From: Aurantiochytrium sp. KH105
Taxonomy: Eukaryota > Sar > Bigyra > Thraustochytrida > Thraustochytriidae
Direction of reading: 5' to 3'
DNA: 64,000 nt
NCBI GenBank assembly: GCA_003116975.1
Contig: BGKB01000113.1
Location: 158,968-222,967, forward strand
This document shows positions 19,701-28,239 of this stretch, piece by piece. Numbering within the stretch: position 1 is the first letter of the stretch; each line of letters starts with the position of its first letter. Both the position numbers and the translations under genes were made by a program. A model generated the notes under the pieces. It did no database searches. It was not told where the DNA came from and worked only from the letters and a program-made list of their open reading frames with translations.

Positions 19701-21751
19701 TCGAGCGCCGATCTCTCTCCGTGATTCACCTGAAATCAATTGCGCGCATTTACGGAGACCACGGTACCGAGATCCTCGAGCTCCTCCGACGCAATCCTGC
19801 TGGGGCCATTCCCGTTATCCTGCGGCGGCTCAAGGAGAAACACGAAGAGTGGTGCTGTGATCGCCAGGAACTGAACAAGACGTGGAAGGAGCAAATGGAA
19901 CGCAACTATCTCAAGAGTCTCGACCACCGCAGCTTTTACTTTAAGCAGAGCGAGAAGCGCGCCCATACGCAAAAGGTGCTCCTTGGAGAGCTCCGCGATG
20001 CGCACAATGCCAAGGTCAAGCATGATCAACAACCGCCTGCCCAGCAGACGCCGGCCAACACCAAGGTTGGGATCTCTACGCCGCCGAAAACATCGACCCC
20101 GCCTCCAACTGGCACTGTCGAGCTCGACTTTCCAGACCCCATTGTGCACCAACACGCATGGGGAGTGATTTCGCTCAAGGCGGAACGCATGTGTGAAAAG
20201 CAGACGCTCCTCAAGATCGCAGCGTTTTACAATTACGTGTTCAACCCACTGTTTTTGTTGCCGCTCTCGTGGCTTCCTTCAGGCACACCGCTCGCCGAGA
20301 CTCTCAATGTCAACAAGTATTTGAGCGTGGCGCCGCGTCCGCGGCGTCGCGAGGATGCCCTTCCCGACGGCACCAAGGTTCAGACGCCTCTGGGAACAGG
20401 CACCATCACGGCATACGTTGTGGAGTCTGGCTTTTACACGGTTGCGCTCAGTTTTGGTGTCGGCCACATGCTTCCGGGCGATGTCTTTAAAGCGACGGAC
20501 GTTAATGATGAGGACGTCAAGACACCGCTTATGGCGAGCTTTTCCAAGCCCGTACGCATGGAAGACTCTGCAGCAGTCAAGTCCGCGAGCAATGAGGACT
20601 CGTCCACGCCCGCTTCGCTTGATGTCTTTAGCACCACGCAGGCTTATTGCTTTTTGCGCCTGTACCACATGCTTTACAGTCGTCTCTTGCGCATCAAGGA
20701 GCTCTGTGAAACACGCGAGACGACGCGTCGCGTTAGACTTTTGAAGAAGACCAACGCCGATAGCGATGGCGACGCCGCCATGTCCGACGATGACGCCAAG
20801 AAGAAGGATAGCGACGCCAAGGCCGAAGGCGCCGCGGGAGAACACGAGTACACGCAGTTTCTTTCGCTGGTGTACAGCCTCATGAACGGGACGCTTGATA
20901 CGCCCAAGTTTGAGGACGAGTGCCGCGTGCTTCTTGGACCGGAGGGCTTTGTGGTTTTCACCATTGAAAAGCTCGTGCTCGCGATTCAGAAGCAGCTCAC
21001 AACTCTCGTAAGCGACGAGCGGCCGCGCGAGGCCGCCGAGCTCTTTGCTTCTGTGGAGAAGCCCTTGGAGGCAGCCAAGGCCCACGCAGCACGTCATCCG
21101 GACCCGCCCGTCGAGGTGCGGTCCCTTGCCAAGGCGTACAGCTTTGTCACGAACGCGCTTGTCATTCCCGCCGATGGTCTCGCAATACGTGCGCGCCTCG
21201 AGCAGGGCGAGCTGGCGGACCCCAATAAACCTGTAGATGCTCCGCACGAGGGCCTTTTGCCCTTGCCCAAGAACACTCTTGTGGAGGTCCCTGTTCGTAA
21301 GCCGAGCCCGTGGTCCAAGCCGCCTCGCATGACGTTTTCGTTCGCTAGCCTGCCCGTTCAGGTGACGCCACCCGAGTCGGGTGCCGAGGTCGTTCCCGCT
21401 CCCGTCCCCGTCACGGTCGTGTACCCCTCGGCGGCTGCCGCAGAGACGGTGGATCGCGCCGCGCGCTTTGACGCCAAGGACATGACGGCCGCGTTCCGCT
21501 CCTATGTAGACGCCGATGACAAGGCGCTCACCTTCTCCTTGCCGCTTTACGTAGTGGCCAACTTTCCTGCGTCCAAGCCCCTCGTGTCAACGATTACTAA
21601 CTTTGCCAAGGAGCATCCGGATCAGGCCGCCTCTACCTCGATCACGGGTGAGACGTGGTTTGCTGACGTTCTGGCCAAGACGACCGCCGAGCTCGAGGCT
21701 GACAAGCAGGCTGCTGCTGATGGAGATGTGGAGATGAAGACGGACGCATAA
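16730..21751 (+). CDS. SIN3: SIN3 transcriptional corepressor scaffold
   Basis: This 1673-aa nuclear scaffold for histone deacetylase complexes has the full family architecture. An Ala/Ser/Gly-rich disordered N terminus (1-470) is followed by three paired amphipathic helix domains: PAH1 at about 472-545 (DALAYLNKVKLQFQDKPEVY), PAH2 at 677-747 (HAINYVTKIKKRFSEETDTY) and PAH3 at 796-859. The HDAC-interaction region at about 880-963 contains FDNCRTCTPSYRGLP and LNDTWVSVP. The conserved C-terminal region includes YCFLRLYHMLYSRLLRIKEL near residue 1305 and FLSLVYSLMNG near 1376. PAH domains bind repressor helices; the HID recruits RPD3-type deacetylases. The first domain segments match yeast and animal SIN3 in order and spacing. 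The start is an ATG with a CTACCATGA context, only six bases after the upstream stop. Confidence 0.97.
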   Translation: MKRSSEGIDSAEEQSANKRPALEPGTQLNVSSVKPSGKDGPADASAPSSTSVPTSAASASGTAKPSLPTSFQSSTSLGTASLPPSTLAAAPGSTLSAKSDASGASATAGAGAKLATSKSKSGSDSGMGPPREISSSSAMSVQSSVARAGAASTISTTASQGSVASGPTATAPSAESESTKPKSSSAASSIASSQSGAKPADTADKKKGASSPMPAGLPASGMAAGAGGSAAGGGAGKSGPLGGGAAGLGSTETTSAGGANASAMGSGSKANAGEGKPGAGGGVGAVGAASAAALSAHTGSGNASGPAKARSAPGGASSATGSSKASAQTGAGGTGTSQKRKQSKTGDNVKKEGAGSRGGAGGGSSKSKNNQSSASRLAGTQGMPNLSPATAGMPGFAGNPLNAGAGAKLGGKAGTGGLGPNAPSGMPMKMPGPLFPGMGGQVGGMMGPGAPGAGGPGMGGGMAPSAVSAGQKQIGVQDALAYLNKVKLQFQDKPEVYNQFLEIMKNFKSQTIDTPGVIQHVCELFKGHDNLILGFNTFLPPGFKIELATRGGAGAMPGTVMLPGGLQLGGAAAASVPGALGGAGPVIPNPTTTAARGKGNRAQRGASAGAGSSGRGGGSKAAGAAAGPAGGAAAAAAAAAAPAGRNVVGGIDMDAKAHGVPMVFDDNAGNASAQGQPVEFDHAINYVTKIKKRFSEETDTYKSFLDILHSYQNEQRSINEVLEQVSNLFKDHPDLLKEFTYFLPDAVRESAKTELARRAAKAQKASQRAKDKTAGRRKEKKGLPLGDNDQEETRIPQLERNLLGRIKAALGTRELWGEFLKCLDLFAQELISRAELLSLVSDILGERADLLEEFDRLLASRGATDDPVESAWFSMPLADIDFDNCRTCTPSYRGLPAAFPKAPCSERTALCRSVLNDTWVSVPFGSEDAGSKGHRRSPNEDALFRTEDDRYEVDLVIDSNLAAIRALEPLAQEIKSLGLQHGESSKFRYRLERRSLSVIHLKSIARIYGDHGTEILELLRRNPAGAIPVILRRLKEKHEEWCCDRQELNKTWKEQMERNYLKSLDHRSFYFKQSEKRAHTQKVLLGELRDAHNAKVKHDQQPPAQQTPANTKVGISTPPKTSTPPPTGTVELDFPDPIVHQHAWGVISLKAERMCEKQTLLKIAAFYNYVFNPLFLLPLSWLPSGTPLAETLNVNKYLSVAPRPRRREDALPDGTKVQTPLGTGTITAYVVESGFYTVALSFGVGHMLPGDVFKATDVNDEDVKTPLMASFSKPVRMEDSAAVKSASNEDSSTPASLDVFSTTQAYCFLRLYHMLYSRLLRIKELCETRETTRRVRLLKKTNADSDGDAAMSDDDAKKKDSDAKAEGAAGEHEYTQFLSLVYSLMNGTLDTPKFEDECRVLLGPEGFVVFTIEKLVLAIQKQLTTLVSDERPREAAELFASVEKPLEAAKAHAARHPDPPVEVRSLAKAYSFVTNALVIPADGLAIRARLEQGELADPNKPVDAPHEGLLPLPKNTLVEVPVRKPSPWSKPPRMTFSFASLPVQVTPPESGAEVVPAPVPVTVVYPSAAAAETVDRAARFDAKDMTAAFRSYVDADDKALTFSLPLYVVANFPASKPLVSTITNFAKEHPDQAASTSITGETWFADVLAKTTAELEADKQAAADGDVEMKTDA

Positions 21752-21835
21752 TTACTACAATTCATAAAGCAAAAGAGACAAGTTTTTGGAGCACCGCATA
21801 CTTGTGTCCAAGCCTTCCTGTTTAGCCCTGGCTAA

Positions 21836-21862
21836 ATTTCGTCCCGTTTTTCGGGACGAAAT
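21836..21862. repeat. Perfect 11-bp hairpin with T5 loop inside the transposon
   Basis: The left arm ATTTCGTCCCG and its exact reverse complement flank TTTTT. The same arm recurs elsewhere in both element copies. Confidence 0.9.
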
Positions 21863-22104
21863 CATCGGCGAAATAGTTTTGCCGAAACGGGGTGTAGTCT
21901 CGGCCCGAAAAACGGGACGAAATATCTAAAAATCAGAAAAGTCATTGAAAGAAATACCCCAGATCAAATTTAAATCTCGCGCGCTGGCATGCTTATTCCC
22001 ACGATACCCCTCCGTCGCCATGCAAGTTTTCGGGGAGATTCATCCGGTAGACATGATCAAGCATGATCTGCAAAGTGGGTACTTGTTGGCATTGTAGCGG
22101 GAGC

Positions 22105-22377
22105 CTAACCACCGCTCTTCGTTGATAGCTGCGACGGCTGCATAGCCTTACCTTGGCGTCGCGTTGCGACGCGCAACGACGAGATCACCCAGCAGACGTG
22201 CCGCAGCTGTTCTCGCATCATCCTTCTTCGCGCTGTGGTCGGCAGCGCAAGTTCGTCCACGCCATGACGCACGCCTTTGAGGATGGTGACGTGCGAGCGC
22301 CGCAGCAATAAATTCTCCGAGCGCAACGCAATTCTTAAATTTACTACACGAAACTCCAGTAAGAGGGTCTTAGTCAT
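22105..22377 (-). other. Conserved short ORF inside transposon copy 1
   Basis: A minus-strand frame running from an ATG at 22377 to a stop at 22105 (about 90 codons) is preserved in copy 2 (59236-59487, plus strand). The similarity includes LRHVCWV and QPSQLSTKSGG at the end. I recognise no domain. The preserved frame may be chance in a young element or a remnant of a protein-coding ancestor. Confidence 0.35.
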
Positions 22378-22877
22378 ATTAGCCTTAATTAATTTCGTCC
22401 CGTTTTTCGGGACGAGACCTATTCTGACCAAATAGACCACTTTATACTCGCAGCCGCCAAGTCAGTCTTTCATCTAAATCTCAATCAAAAACACTTTTCA
22501 GAATCTCAAACTTTAGTATAGTAATCTAGACATGGAAACCTAGCTTTGCGCTCAATTTCATAACACGCGGTGTAGATCTGATCATGCCCAGACGGATAAC
22601 GTGAGCAGAGATTTCGTCCCAATTTCGTCCCGTTTTATGTGGCTAGCCAGGGTTAGTTGATAAAAAAACAAAAACAAAAAAAACGGAGACCGGACCGTTG
22701 ATTCTGGGACCTGGGACTCTCTCCGAGTCTCGCCCGTTCGGTCATGGCGAAGCGAGCAACAAAGGGGCATTGCACGCGCGCGCGCACGAGGCGACGAGGC
22801 TGCGAGCAGTAGTGGGAGGGAAGGAGAGAAGGACACAGCATACGAACTGCTCGTACGTGCGCATTTCGGCACGATTC

Positions 22878-24948
22878 ATGTCGTCATGGGACACAGACGA
22901 GGTAAGCGCGTTCACTCAAAAGGCGAAGATGCAAGCAAACACATGTCTGACTCACGCCATCTTTGCCAACGAGACAGCTACGTAGCCGGCTCGACGAGGC
23001 TGCGTCCACGCGCGAGGTAGAAGGCATCGTCCTCAATGAAATCGTGCCACATGTTCTTCGCGAAAAGGCTCTACCGCGTGTTGCGGCGGCCGCTTTCGCG
23101 CGGGCAGTCGCACCAAATTCGCCACAAAATGATGATGGCGATGATGGCGCAGGGCCCGCTACAACTGCATGGAACGAGAATACGGACTTTGCCGAAGACG
23201 ATGAGTCTCCGATGGCTTGGACATATCGCTTTGCGTTCATACTTGACACATGGCGAGAGCGACACGAGATGCGAGCAGCTGCAGCGCTCTTGCTCATCGC
23301 CGAGCTTCCATGTTGTTTTCGCCAGTCTTTGCTCGAATATCGAGGTCTGCACTGCATTGACTTGGCCATGAAAAGAGCTAGCGGGTTTGCCTACCGTATC
23401 ACAATTGCAGCCGCTGCAAGGCAAGAGACACGTTTGCAGCTGACGCATGTTTTCGATCGCGAGCTGGACGCTGCACGCGCAAAGAGAATTGCCGCAGCGA
23501 GAGAAAAGCTTCACGGTGCGACTCGAGCCTACAAAGAGGTTCTGCTTGCTCAACTTGCTTTGGCGTCCCGCTTTGAGCCTTCGGCTTTTATTGATGGGGA
23601 CGGCGATATGGCACCGAGTCCCCGGGATTCTTCCACGGCGTCAGCAAGCCTTCGTGCAGAACAGCATCAAAGCAGTCATTCAGAAGATGAAAAGAGTATC
23701 AGCGATGACGACGACGATGATGTTGGTACGACGGGACAAGCCTCATCTCCAAGAAGGTCCATAAGCAAGGAGCCGAAGCTGTCTTCCGAGTCTGAGAAAC
23801 CCGATAGCAGCAGAGAGCAGACAACAAAGGAGCATAGTACCCAGAGCAGACCGAGCAGTGGAAGACTACCAGTGAAAGAAGATACTAGGGACGGCGGAAA
23901 GGATGTCGCCGAAGTGCAACACGCAATCGGGGACGCTGCTAAAGGACCCCATGATGATGATGATCAAAATTGCGATGATGATGATGATAACGACGACGAC
24001 GATGATGACGACACCTTTGGATCCTCGTCCAAGTCTCAGGGCGATAGCTTTCTGAGTGGGGTAGACGATGTGCCAAGCCCAGGCGTCGAGGCTGCAGATG
24101 CTACAGATGGCGCTGTCCAGAACCTGATCTCTTCTCCAAAGAAAACAAGACTAGGAGAATCTTTTATGCGGAAGCTGGGCACGGGGCTAGCGCGAGCCCG
24201 TCTAGCATTTTCACGTCCTCGATGGCCGTCAACACATCGCTCTCAAGAAGTCGCCGGTGACACAACAGAGGGCACTGGAGATGTTGCGAAGCTTGTTGAC
24301 GATATAAACTTGGGGGAAGATACGGTAAAAGAGGAAGTGGAAGACGCAGAGAAAGCTAATCAGCAAGAATCGATCGCAAGCCAAGACGCGAAGAAAGAAG
24401 AGGGCGACACGTACCTTGCGGAAGCGATGGAACAAAAAGCAAATAAGGGAGAGGTTGCCCAACGTTGCACCAAGCACATGGATGAAGACCACGTCGAATC
24501 TGCATCAAGTCGGGATGATGGTGTCGACAGTAAACAAGAATCAGACCCAAAACCAGGTGATGAGATAGCAGAAGTGCAAGAGACGACTGCTGAAGCGCAA
24601 GAGACGATAGGAGATGGGAAAGCTGAAGCGCAAGGGATGATTGGAGACGAAAAGAATGAGGTTGAAAAGAATGAGCCAAGAGTGGCCGAAAGGAGTGAGA
24701 TCGTTGAGACTCCGTCTCTTCGTGAAGACAGTATCTCCGAGAGTGAGAGCGACGACGACTCTTCCGAAGTTTCAAGCAAGGAGACGTTGGATGATGACGA
24801 GGTATCCTCGAGATCTTCGGCCAATGGGGGCGAACTCGACGAAGGCGAACATGAGGGTTCTTCAGGAGATGAAGACGATGACGATGACCAAAATGAAGAC
24901 CGTTCGCGCTCGATCGCAAAGGAAAAAAAGGAAAAAGAAGAAGCCTAA
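22878..24948 (+). CDS. Acidic, largely disordered protein with a short first exon
   Basis: The main frame has no ATG at its 5' end. The best model is exon 1 at 22878-22901 (MSSWDTDE), an intron at 22902-22977 starting GTAAGC and ending GACAG, and exon 2 at 22978-24948, both junctions in phase 0. The total is about 664 aa. Residues 1 to about 210 form a predicted helical domain rich in Ala, Arg and Leu (LRSRLDEAASTREVE, then ETRLQLTHVFDRELDAARAK). The rest is a low-complexity tail of Asp/Glu/Ser with Lys and degenerate EVQET/AEAQET repeats, ending in a Lys/Glu-rich tail. I do not recognise the family. The 3' end converges on the MAPR gene with only 69 bp between stop codons and contains an AATAAA at about 24993. 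Confidence 0.75.
22902..22977 (+). other. Predicted 76-bp spliceosomal intron
   Basis: The donor GAG|GTAAGC follows an 8-codon ATG-initiated exon, and the acceptor is GACAG|CTAC. Splicing joins two frames in phase 0 and explains why the long frame lacks an ATG. Confidence 0.75.
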
Positions 24949-25017
24949 ACGTCAAATGTGAAACATGAACCATAGCTTACCGTCTGTATTGGAATAAAAG
25001 AAGTTTGTTTCGAGTCA

Positions 25018-25818
25018 TTATTCGTCGACCTTTTCGACATTGGCACCCTCGTCGTCTTTAACAGCGTCATCGTCTTGAGCGGTCTCGTCGTCTTTAGCAG
25101 CGTCATCGTCTTTGGCAGCGTCATCGTCGTTGTCAACCTCTTCATCCTTTTTGGCGTCAACGTCTGGGGTATTTTCAGCATCAGACTCTTTCGGCGCCCC
25201 CGAATCGCTGAGCGTGCCTATAAGTGGGTACTTGAGGTAGTACTTGTCGATCCAGTCGTCGAGGATTTTGAGATCCTTTGGATCGAGACCGTCCAAGCTA
25301 GTGTTCGTGACATCTTCCGGCTTGAGGGACATGAGTGCGAGCGCGCGCTGAGCGTTGTGGCCTGCAAAAAGGTGGTACCCGCCCCCAGGTCCATAAAAGC
25401 TTTCTCCGCTCGAGACGTCAAAAACGAGTCCCCGAGCAGCGATGTAAATCGGGGCACCGGCCTCGCCAGTGGCGGTGGCGAGCTCCTCTGGCGAGATGAC
25501 GCGTTGCTCGATGACTTTGCCGAGCTTGACGAACTTTGCGCGAAAGTTCTCGAGCTCCTCTTCATCGACATCCTCCTTGTTCTTGCCGAACCATGCGCCG
25601 TACGTCTCTGTGAGATTTTCCTTGTCGAGGGCGTTGCTCACGTCGAAAATCTCGCCGCGCAGGCCAACGTAGGCGTGCGCTTTTTCGCCGCCTTCGCCGG
25701 TGAACCTTGCAAGCTGCGGAAGGCTCATGTCGCGGCGCCGACCCTTGGCCGGGTACCTGCCGCCGAGGTCCTCCTCGGCGGCCGCGCCGGCCTCACCTCC
25801 CGTCGAGGCGTTTCCCAT
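25018..25818 (-). CDS. Double MAPR (cytochrome b5-like heme/steroid-binding) protein, possibly N-myristoylated
   Basis: This 266-aa protein has a typical MAPR domain at about residues 107-203. ISPEELATATG is the start, VFDVSSGESFYGPGGGYHLFAG carries Tyr142 and Tyr148 (the heme-ligand region of PGRMC-type proteins), and DDWIDKYYLKYPLIGTL closes the fold. Residues 31-102 look like a second, divergent copy (SLPQLARFTGEGG, VGLRGEIFDVSNAL, FGKNKEDVDEEELENFRAKF) without the FYGPGGGY loop. Family members bind heme and support sterol or P450 metabolism. There is no TM helix. The N terminus MGNAST fits an N-myristoylation site, which could replace the usual membrane anchor. The C terminus is an acidic Asp/Ala/Lys repeat. 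Confidence 0.88.
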   Translation of the reverse strand: MGNASTGGEAGAAAEEDLGGRYPAKGRRRDMSLPQLARFTGEGGEKAHAYVGLRGEIFDVSNALDKENLTETYGAWFGKNKEDVDEEELENFRAKFVKLGKVIEQRVISPEELATATGEAGAPIYIAARGLVFDVSSGESFYGPGGGYHLFAGHNAQRALALMSLKPEDVTNTSLDGLDPKDLKILDDWIDKYYLKYPLIGTLSDSGAPKESDAENTPDVDAKKDEEVDNDDDAAKDDDAAKDDETAQDDDAVKDDEGANVEKVDE

Positions 25819-26982
25819 CCTGCCTGGTGCAGCGCCGCGGGCCTCGCGCGCGTCGGTCCGTCAATTGATTGCCTGCTCGATCGATCGTCCGATCGCCAGG
25901 TCGATGGCGAGTTGCAAGTTGTTTTCGTTGACGAGGCTCGGTTGATGCCTATTTTGCAAATGCAAATGCACAAATGCAAATGTCAATGCAAAAAAAAAGC
26001 AAATCTCAATGCCAATGCCAATGCTCATGCCAATGTGATGTGATGCAGATGTGATGCCCTGCGTTGCGATTCAAGCACAATGAGACCAATTCATCGTTGC
26101 ATGCATTGGTTGCTTGCGGTACTTGTGTTTTTATTTAACCTTTGCCTAAGCCTTGCCTAAACCTGTCTTGCCTAGACTTCCTTCACACATTGATCGTAGC
26201 CTCTACTCGATAGAAACCAGAGACGCGTCTCTTTTCCGGCCTCTCTTCCGCGTAAGTAGCCCCATCCTCTGCAAAGCTCTGGCCACGTCCTCCATTTGCG
26301 CCTCATTGATAGTGAATCCCTTGGGTGACGTACGTCAGCAACCCCTACCCACCTTACGTGCCGGCTGCTCGTACTTGTTCTACAGGCGGCGCGGCGAGGG
26401 CTCATAACCAGGCAATTAAGGCGGAGATGCCCGGGCGCCGCTGCAAGTGGGGAAGGGCAAGGGCGGAAAGCGCGGCGCGCAAGTGGAGCTTCAGCGCGCG
26501 CAAGTGGAGGTTGCGCGCGATAGCGCAGTGGGCGCGCGCAGCTGCAAGCAATCCAATCCGCGATCGAAACCGAGGCAGCAAACACGGACGCCCGCACGCA
26601 CGCACGCACGCAAGCTCGCCAGCTCCATCGCGCGCGCGCTCAGGTACGTCGGGGTCCCGAGGCCGCCGCCCGCGCCGCGCTCGTCGCGAGACGCGTTCGG
26701 CGCGGCGGGGCGGGGAAGGGGCGGGAGAAGGGATGACGGACGATCGATGGAGCAGGAGCACGGACGCCTGCGCAGTTCGCGGGTCACAGGACGCTCGCTG
26801 CGCGCGTGCGGCGGCGAGGAGGGGAGACGCGCACGGGGGGAGACGCGGGGATGACGGGCATGAAGACTGACGATGGCGAGGGTGCGTGCTTGCTGGCTTG
26901 CTTGGTTTCTTGTTGGCCTGCGGATGGTACATGGCGCGATGGTGGATGACACACAGATTGAACGAGGAGAGGACTGAGGAAG
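25819..26982. other. Divergent intergenic region, MAPR / SDHC
   Basis: No gene is supported. It contains an AATGCA/AATGCC-rich tract at about 25962-26050 and a GC-rich second half. Open frames on both strands near 26400-26900 lack motifs. Confidence 0.55.
25962..26050. repeat. Degenerate AATGCA / AATGCC hexamer tract
   Basis: CAAATG, AATGCA and AATGCC units recur over about 90 bp with an A9 run in the middle. Confidence 0.7.
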
Positions 26983-27471
26983 ATGCTCGCCCGCCAGACG
27001 CCCATGGTGCGCGGCCTCGCCGCCGCGTGCGCCGGCCGTAACACCCTCACGGCCGCCCGCAAGCCGCTCGCGACCCAGATGACGCACGTCACGGACCTCT
27101 CGACCTCGAGCAAGGACGAGCGCCCCGTGTCCCCGCACATTCTCATTTACGCGTGGCCCCTTGCCGCCATCTCTTCGGTCACGACGCGCGTCACGGGCGG
27201 TCTGCTCGCGGTCGGCGTCTACGGTATTGGTATTGGCTCCCTTCTGGGCGGTGACATGCCGGCCACCATGGCGAGCCTCGGCGCCTCGGGTCTCGGTCCG
27301 CTCGTCAAGCTCAGCGTCGCTTTCCCCCTCTCGTACCACTTTCTCGGCGCTACCCGCCACTTTTACTGGGAGAAGTTCCCCGAGGGCCTCAACGTTGACT
27401 CGCAGCGCATGTCCTCCATCGGCATCTTTGCTGGTTCTGGCCTGATCAGCTTCATCCTCATGTTCCTGTAG
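26983..27471 (+). CDS. SDHC: Succinate dehydrogenase cytochrome b subunit (SDHC), mitochondrial
   Basis: This 162-aa membrane anchor of respiratory complex II carries electrons toward ubiquinone and helps bind heme b in the inner mitochondrial membrane. The first ~35 residues are Arg/Ala-rich without acids (transit peptide). The conserved entry motif is RPVSPHILIY, followed by ISSVTTRVTG at the quinone-site helix. Three TM helices follow. The heme-ligand segment is SYHFLGATRHFYW, the HxxxGxRH family signature. Length fits mature SDHC plus presequence. The ATG at 26983 is the first in frame. Confidence 0.95.
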   Translation: MLARQTPMVRGLAAACAGRNTLTAARKPLATQMTHVTDLSTSSKDERPVSPHILIYAWPLAAISSVTTRVTGGLLAVGVYGIGIGSLLGGDMPATMASLGASGLGPLVKLSVAFPLSYHFLGATRHFYWEKFPEGLNVDSQRMSSIGIFAGSGLISFILMFL

Positions 27472-28239
27472 TCAGCGTTTTCTTTTTCCCCAAAAATTAC
27501 TTTGTGCAGAGGAAATTGAAAAAGAAGATGGATACAGAGAGCAAGAGAGCAGGCAGGTAGATCATTGCCGGACTCGAGTCGTCCAAGACGGGGATGTCTG
27601 CGTTTCCCAAGGTCGAATCGGCCCGGTTTAATAACTAACAAAGAAACAGATCTGGGTTCACGTCGCGTCATCCAAAAAGTATCAGACACAAAAGTAAGCT
27701 TGCTTTCACGGGCAAAGAGGGTCAAGGTCTTGGCCGCGCTCGCTTTCAATCTGGATTTGAAAGGCGGGCCTCAAGTTTATGGCCACGTTCGTTGCTTGTC
27801 CTTTTTTCTTTTTTCTTCATCTTTGGTAACTTCTGCTTGCTTGCTTGCTTTCAATCCGGATTTTTAAATTTTAATTAAAATACCATTGCTGCGCGGTACT
27901 TTGATTGAGCTTGTTATGGGAACCTTGGACCACATCCAATTGACGCTGGGGCGTACTGCAACTGGTCCGCGGCTCTGTGGAGATAAAATATCCGGCAAAG
28001 CTCACCCGATTCGACTTGCTTTCACACATGAAAATCTTCGGCTTTCGTAACGCGCGGGGTTGACGTAGACATAATGCTTACTCTGCAAACGGTTTGCGGG
28101 AAAGTGATGCGGTGCTTTCAACTTGCATGGGCCGACGTAATAATGGAAAAAATGTTTACATTCGAAGATGTGATTCGAAACTATCATAGTAAAAAGAAGT
28201 ACGAACCCATTTGCTATGACCAGTAGACCCGAGGCACGA
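27472..28239. other. Convergent intergenic region
   Basis: This 768-bp gap between SDHC and the PDI gene is lower in GC, with T-rich runs near 27805-27880. No gene is supported. Confidence 0.55.

Larger units (their letters stand above)
21826..22652. mobile_element. Non-autonomous DNA transposon, copy 1 (about 827 bp)
   Basis: The element is bounded by 9-bp terminal inverted repeats (CCCTGGCTA at 21826-21834 and its complement at 22644-22652). Matching TTAG flanks at 21822-21825 and 22653-22656 look like a 4-bp target-site duplication. Subterminal regions carry many copies of TTTCGTCCCG, including a perfect 11-bp-arm hairpin at 21836-21862 and an 8-bp-arm hairpin at 22395-22415. A second, inverted copy lies at 58944-59722 with long stretches of clear similarity. 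There is no transposase. It sits 74 bp after the SIN3 stop codon. The superfamily is not assignable from the TIR alone. Confidence 0.9.

Noticed and set aside
26491-27360. 289-codon minus-strand frame over SDHC and its upstream region
   Set aside because: Arg-rich, no motif, overlaps clear SDHC.
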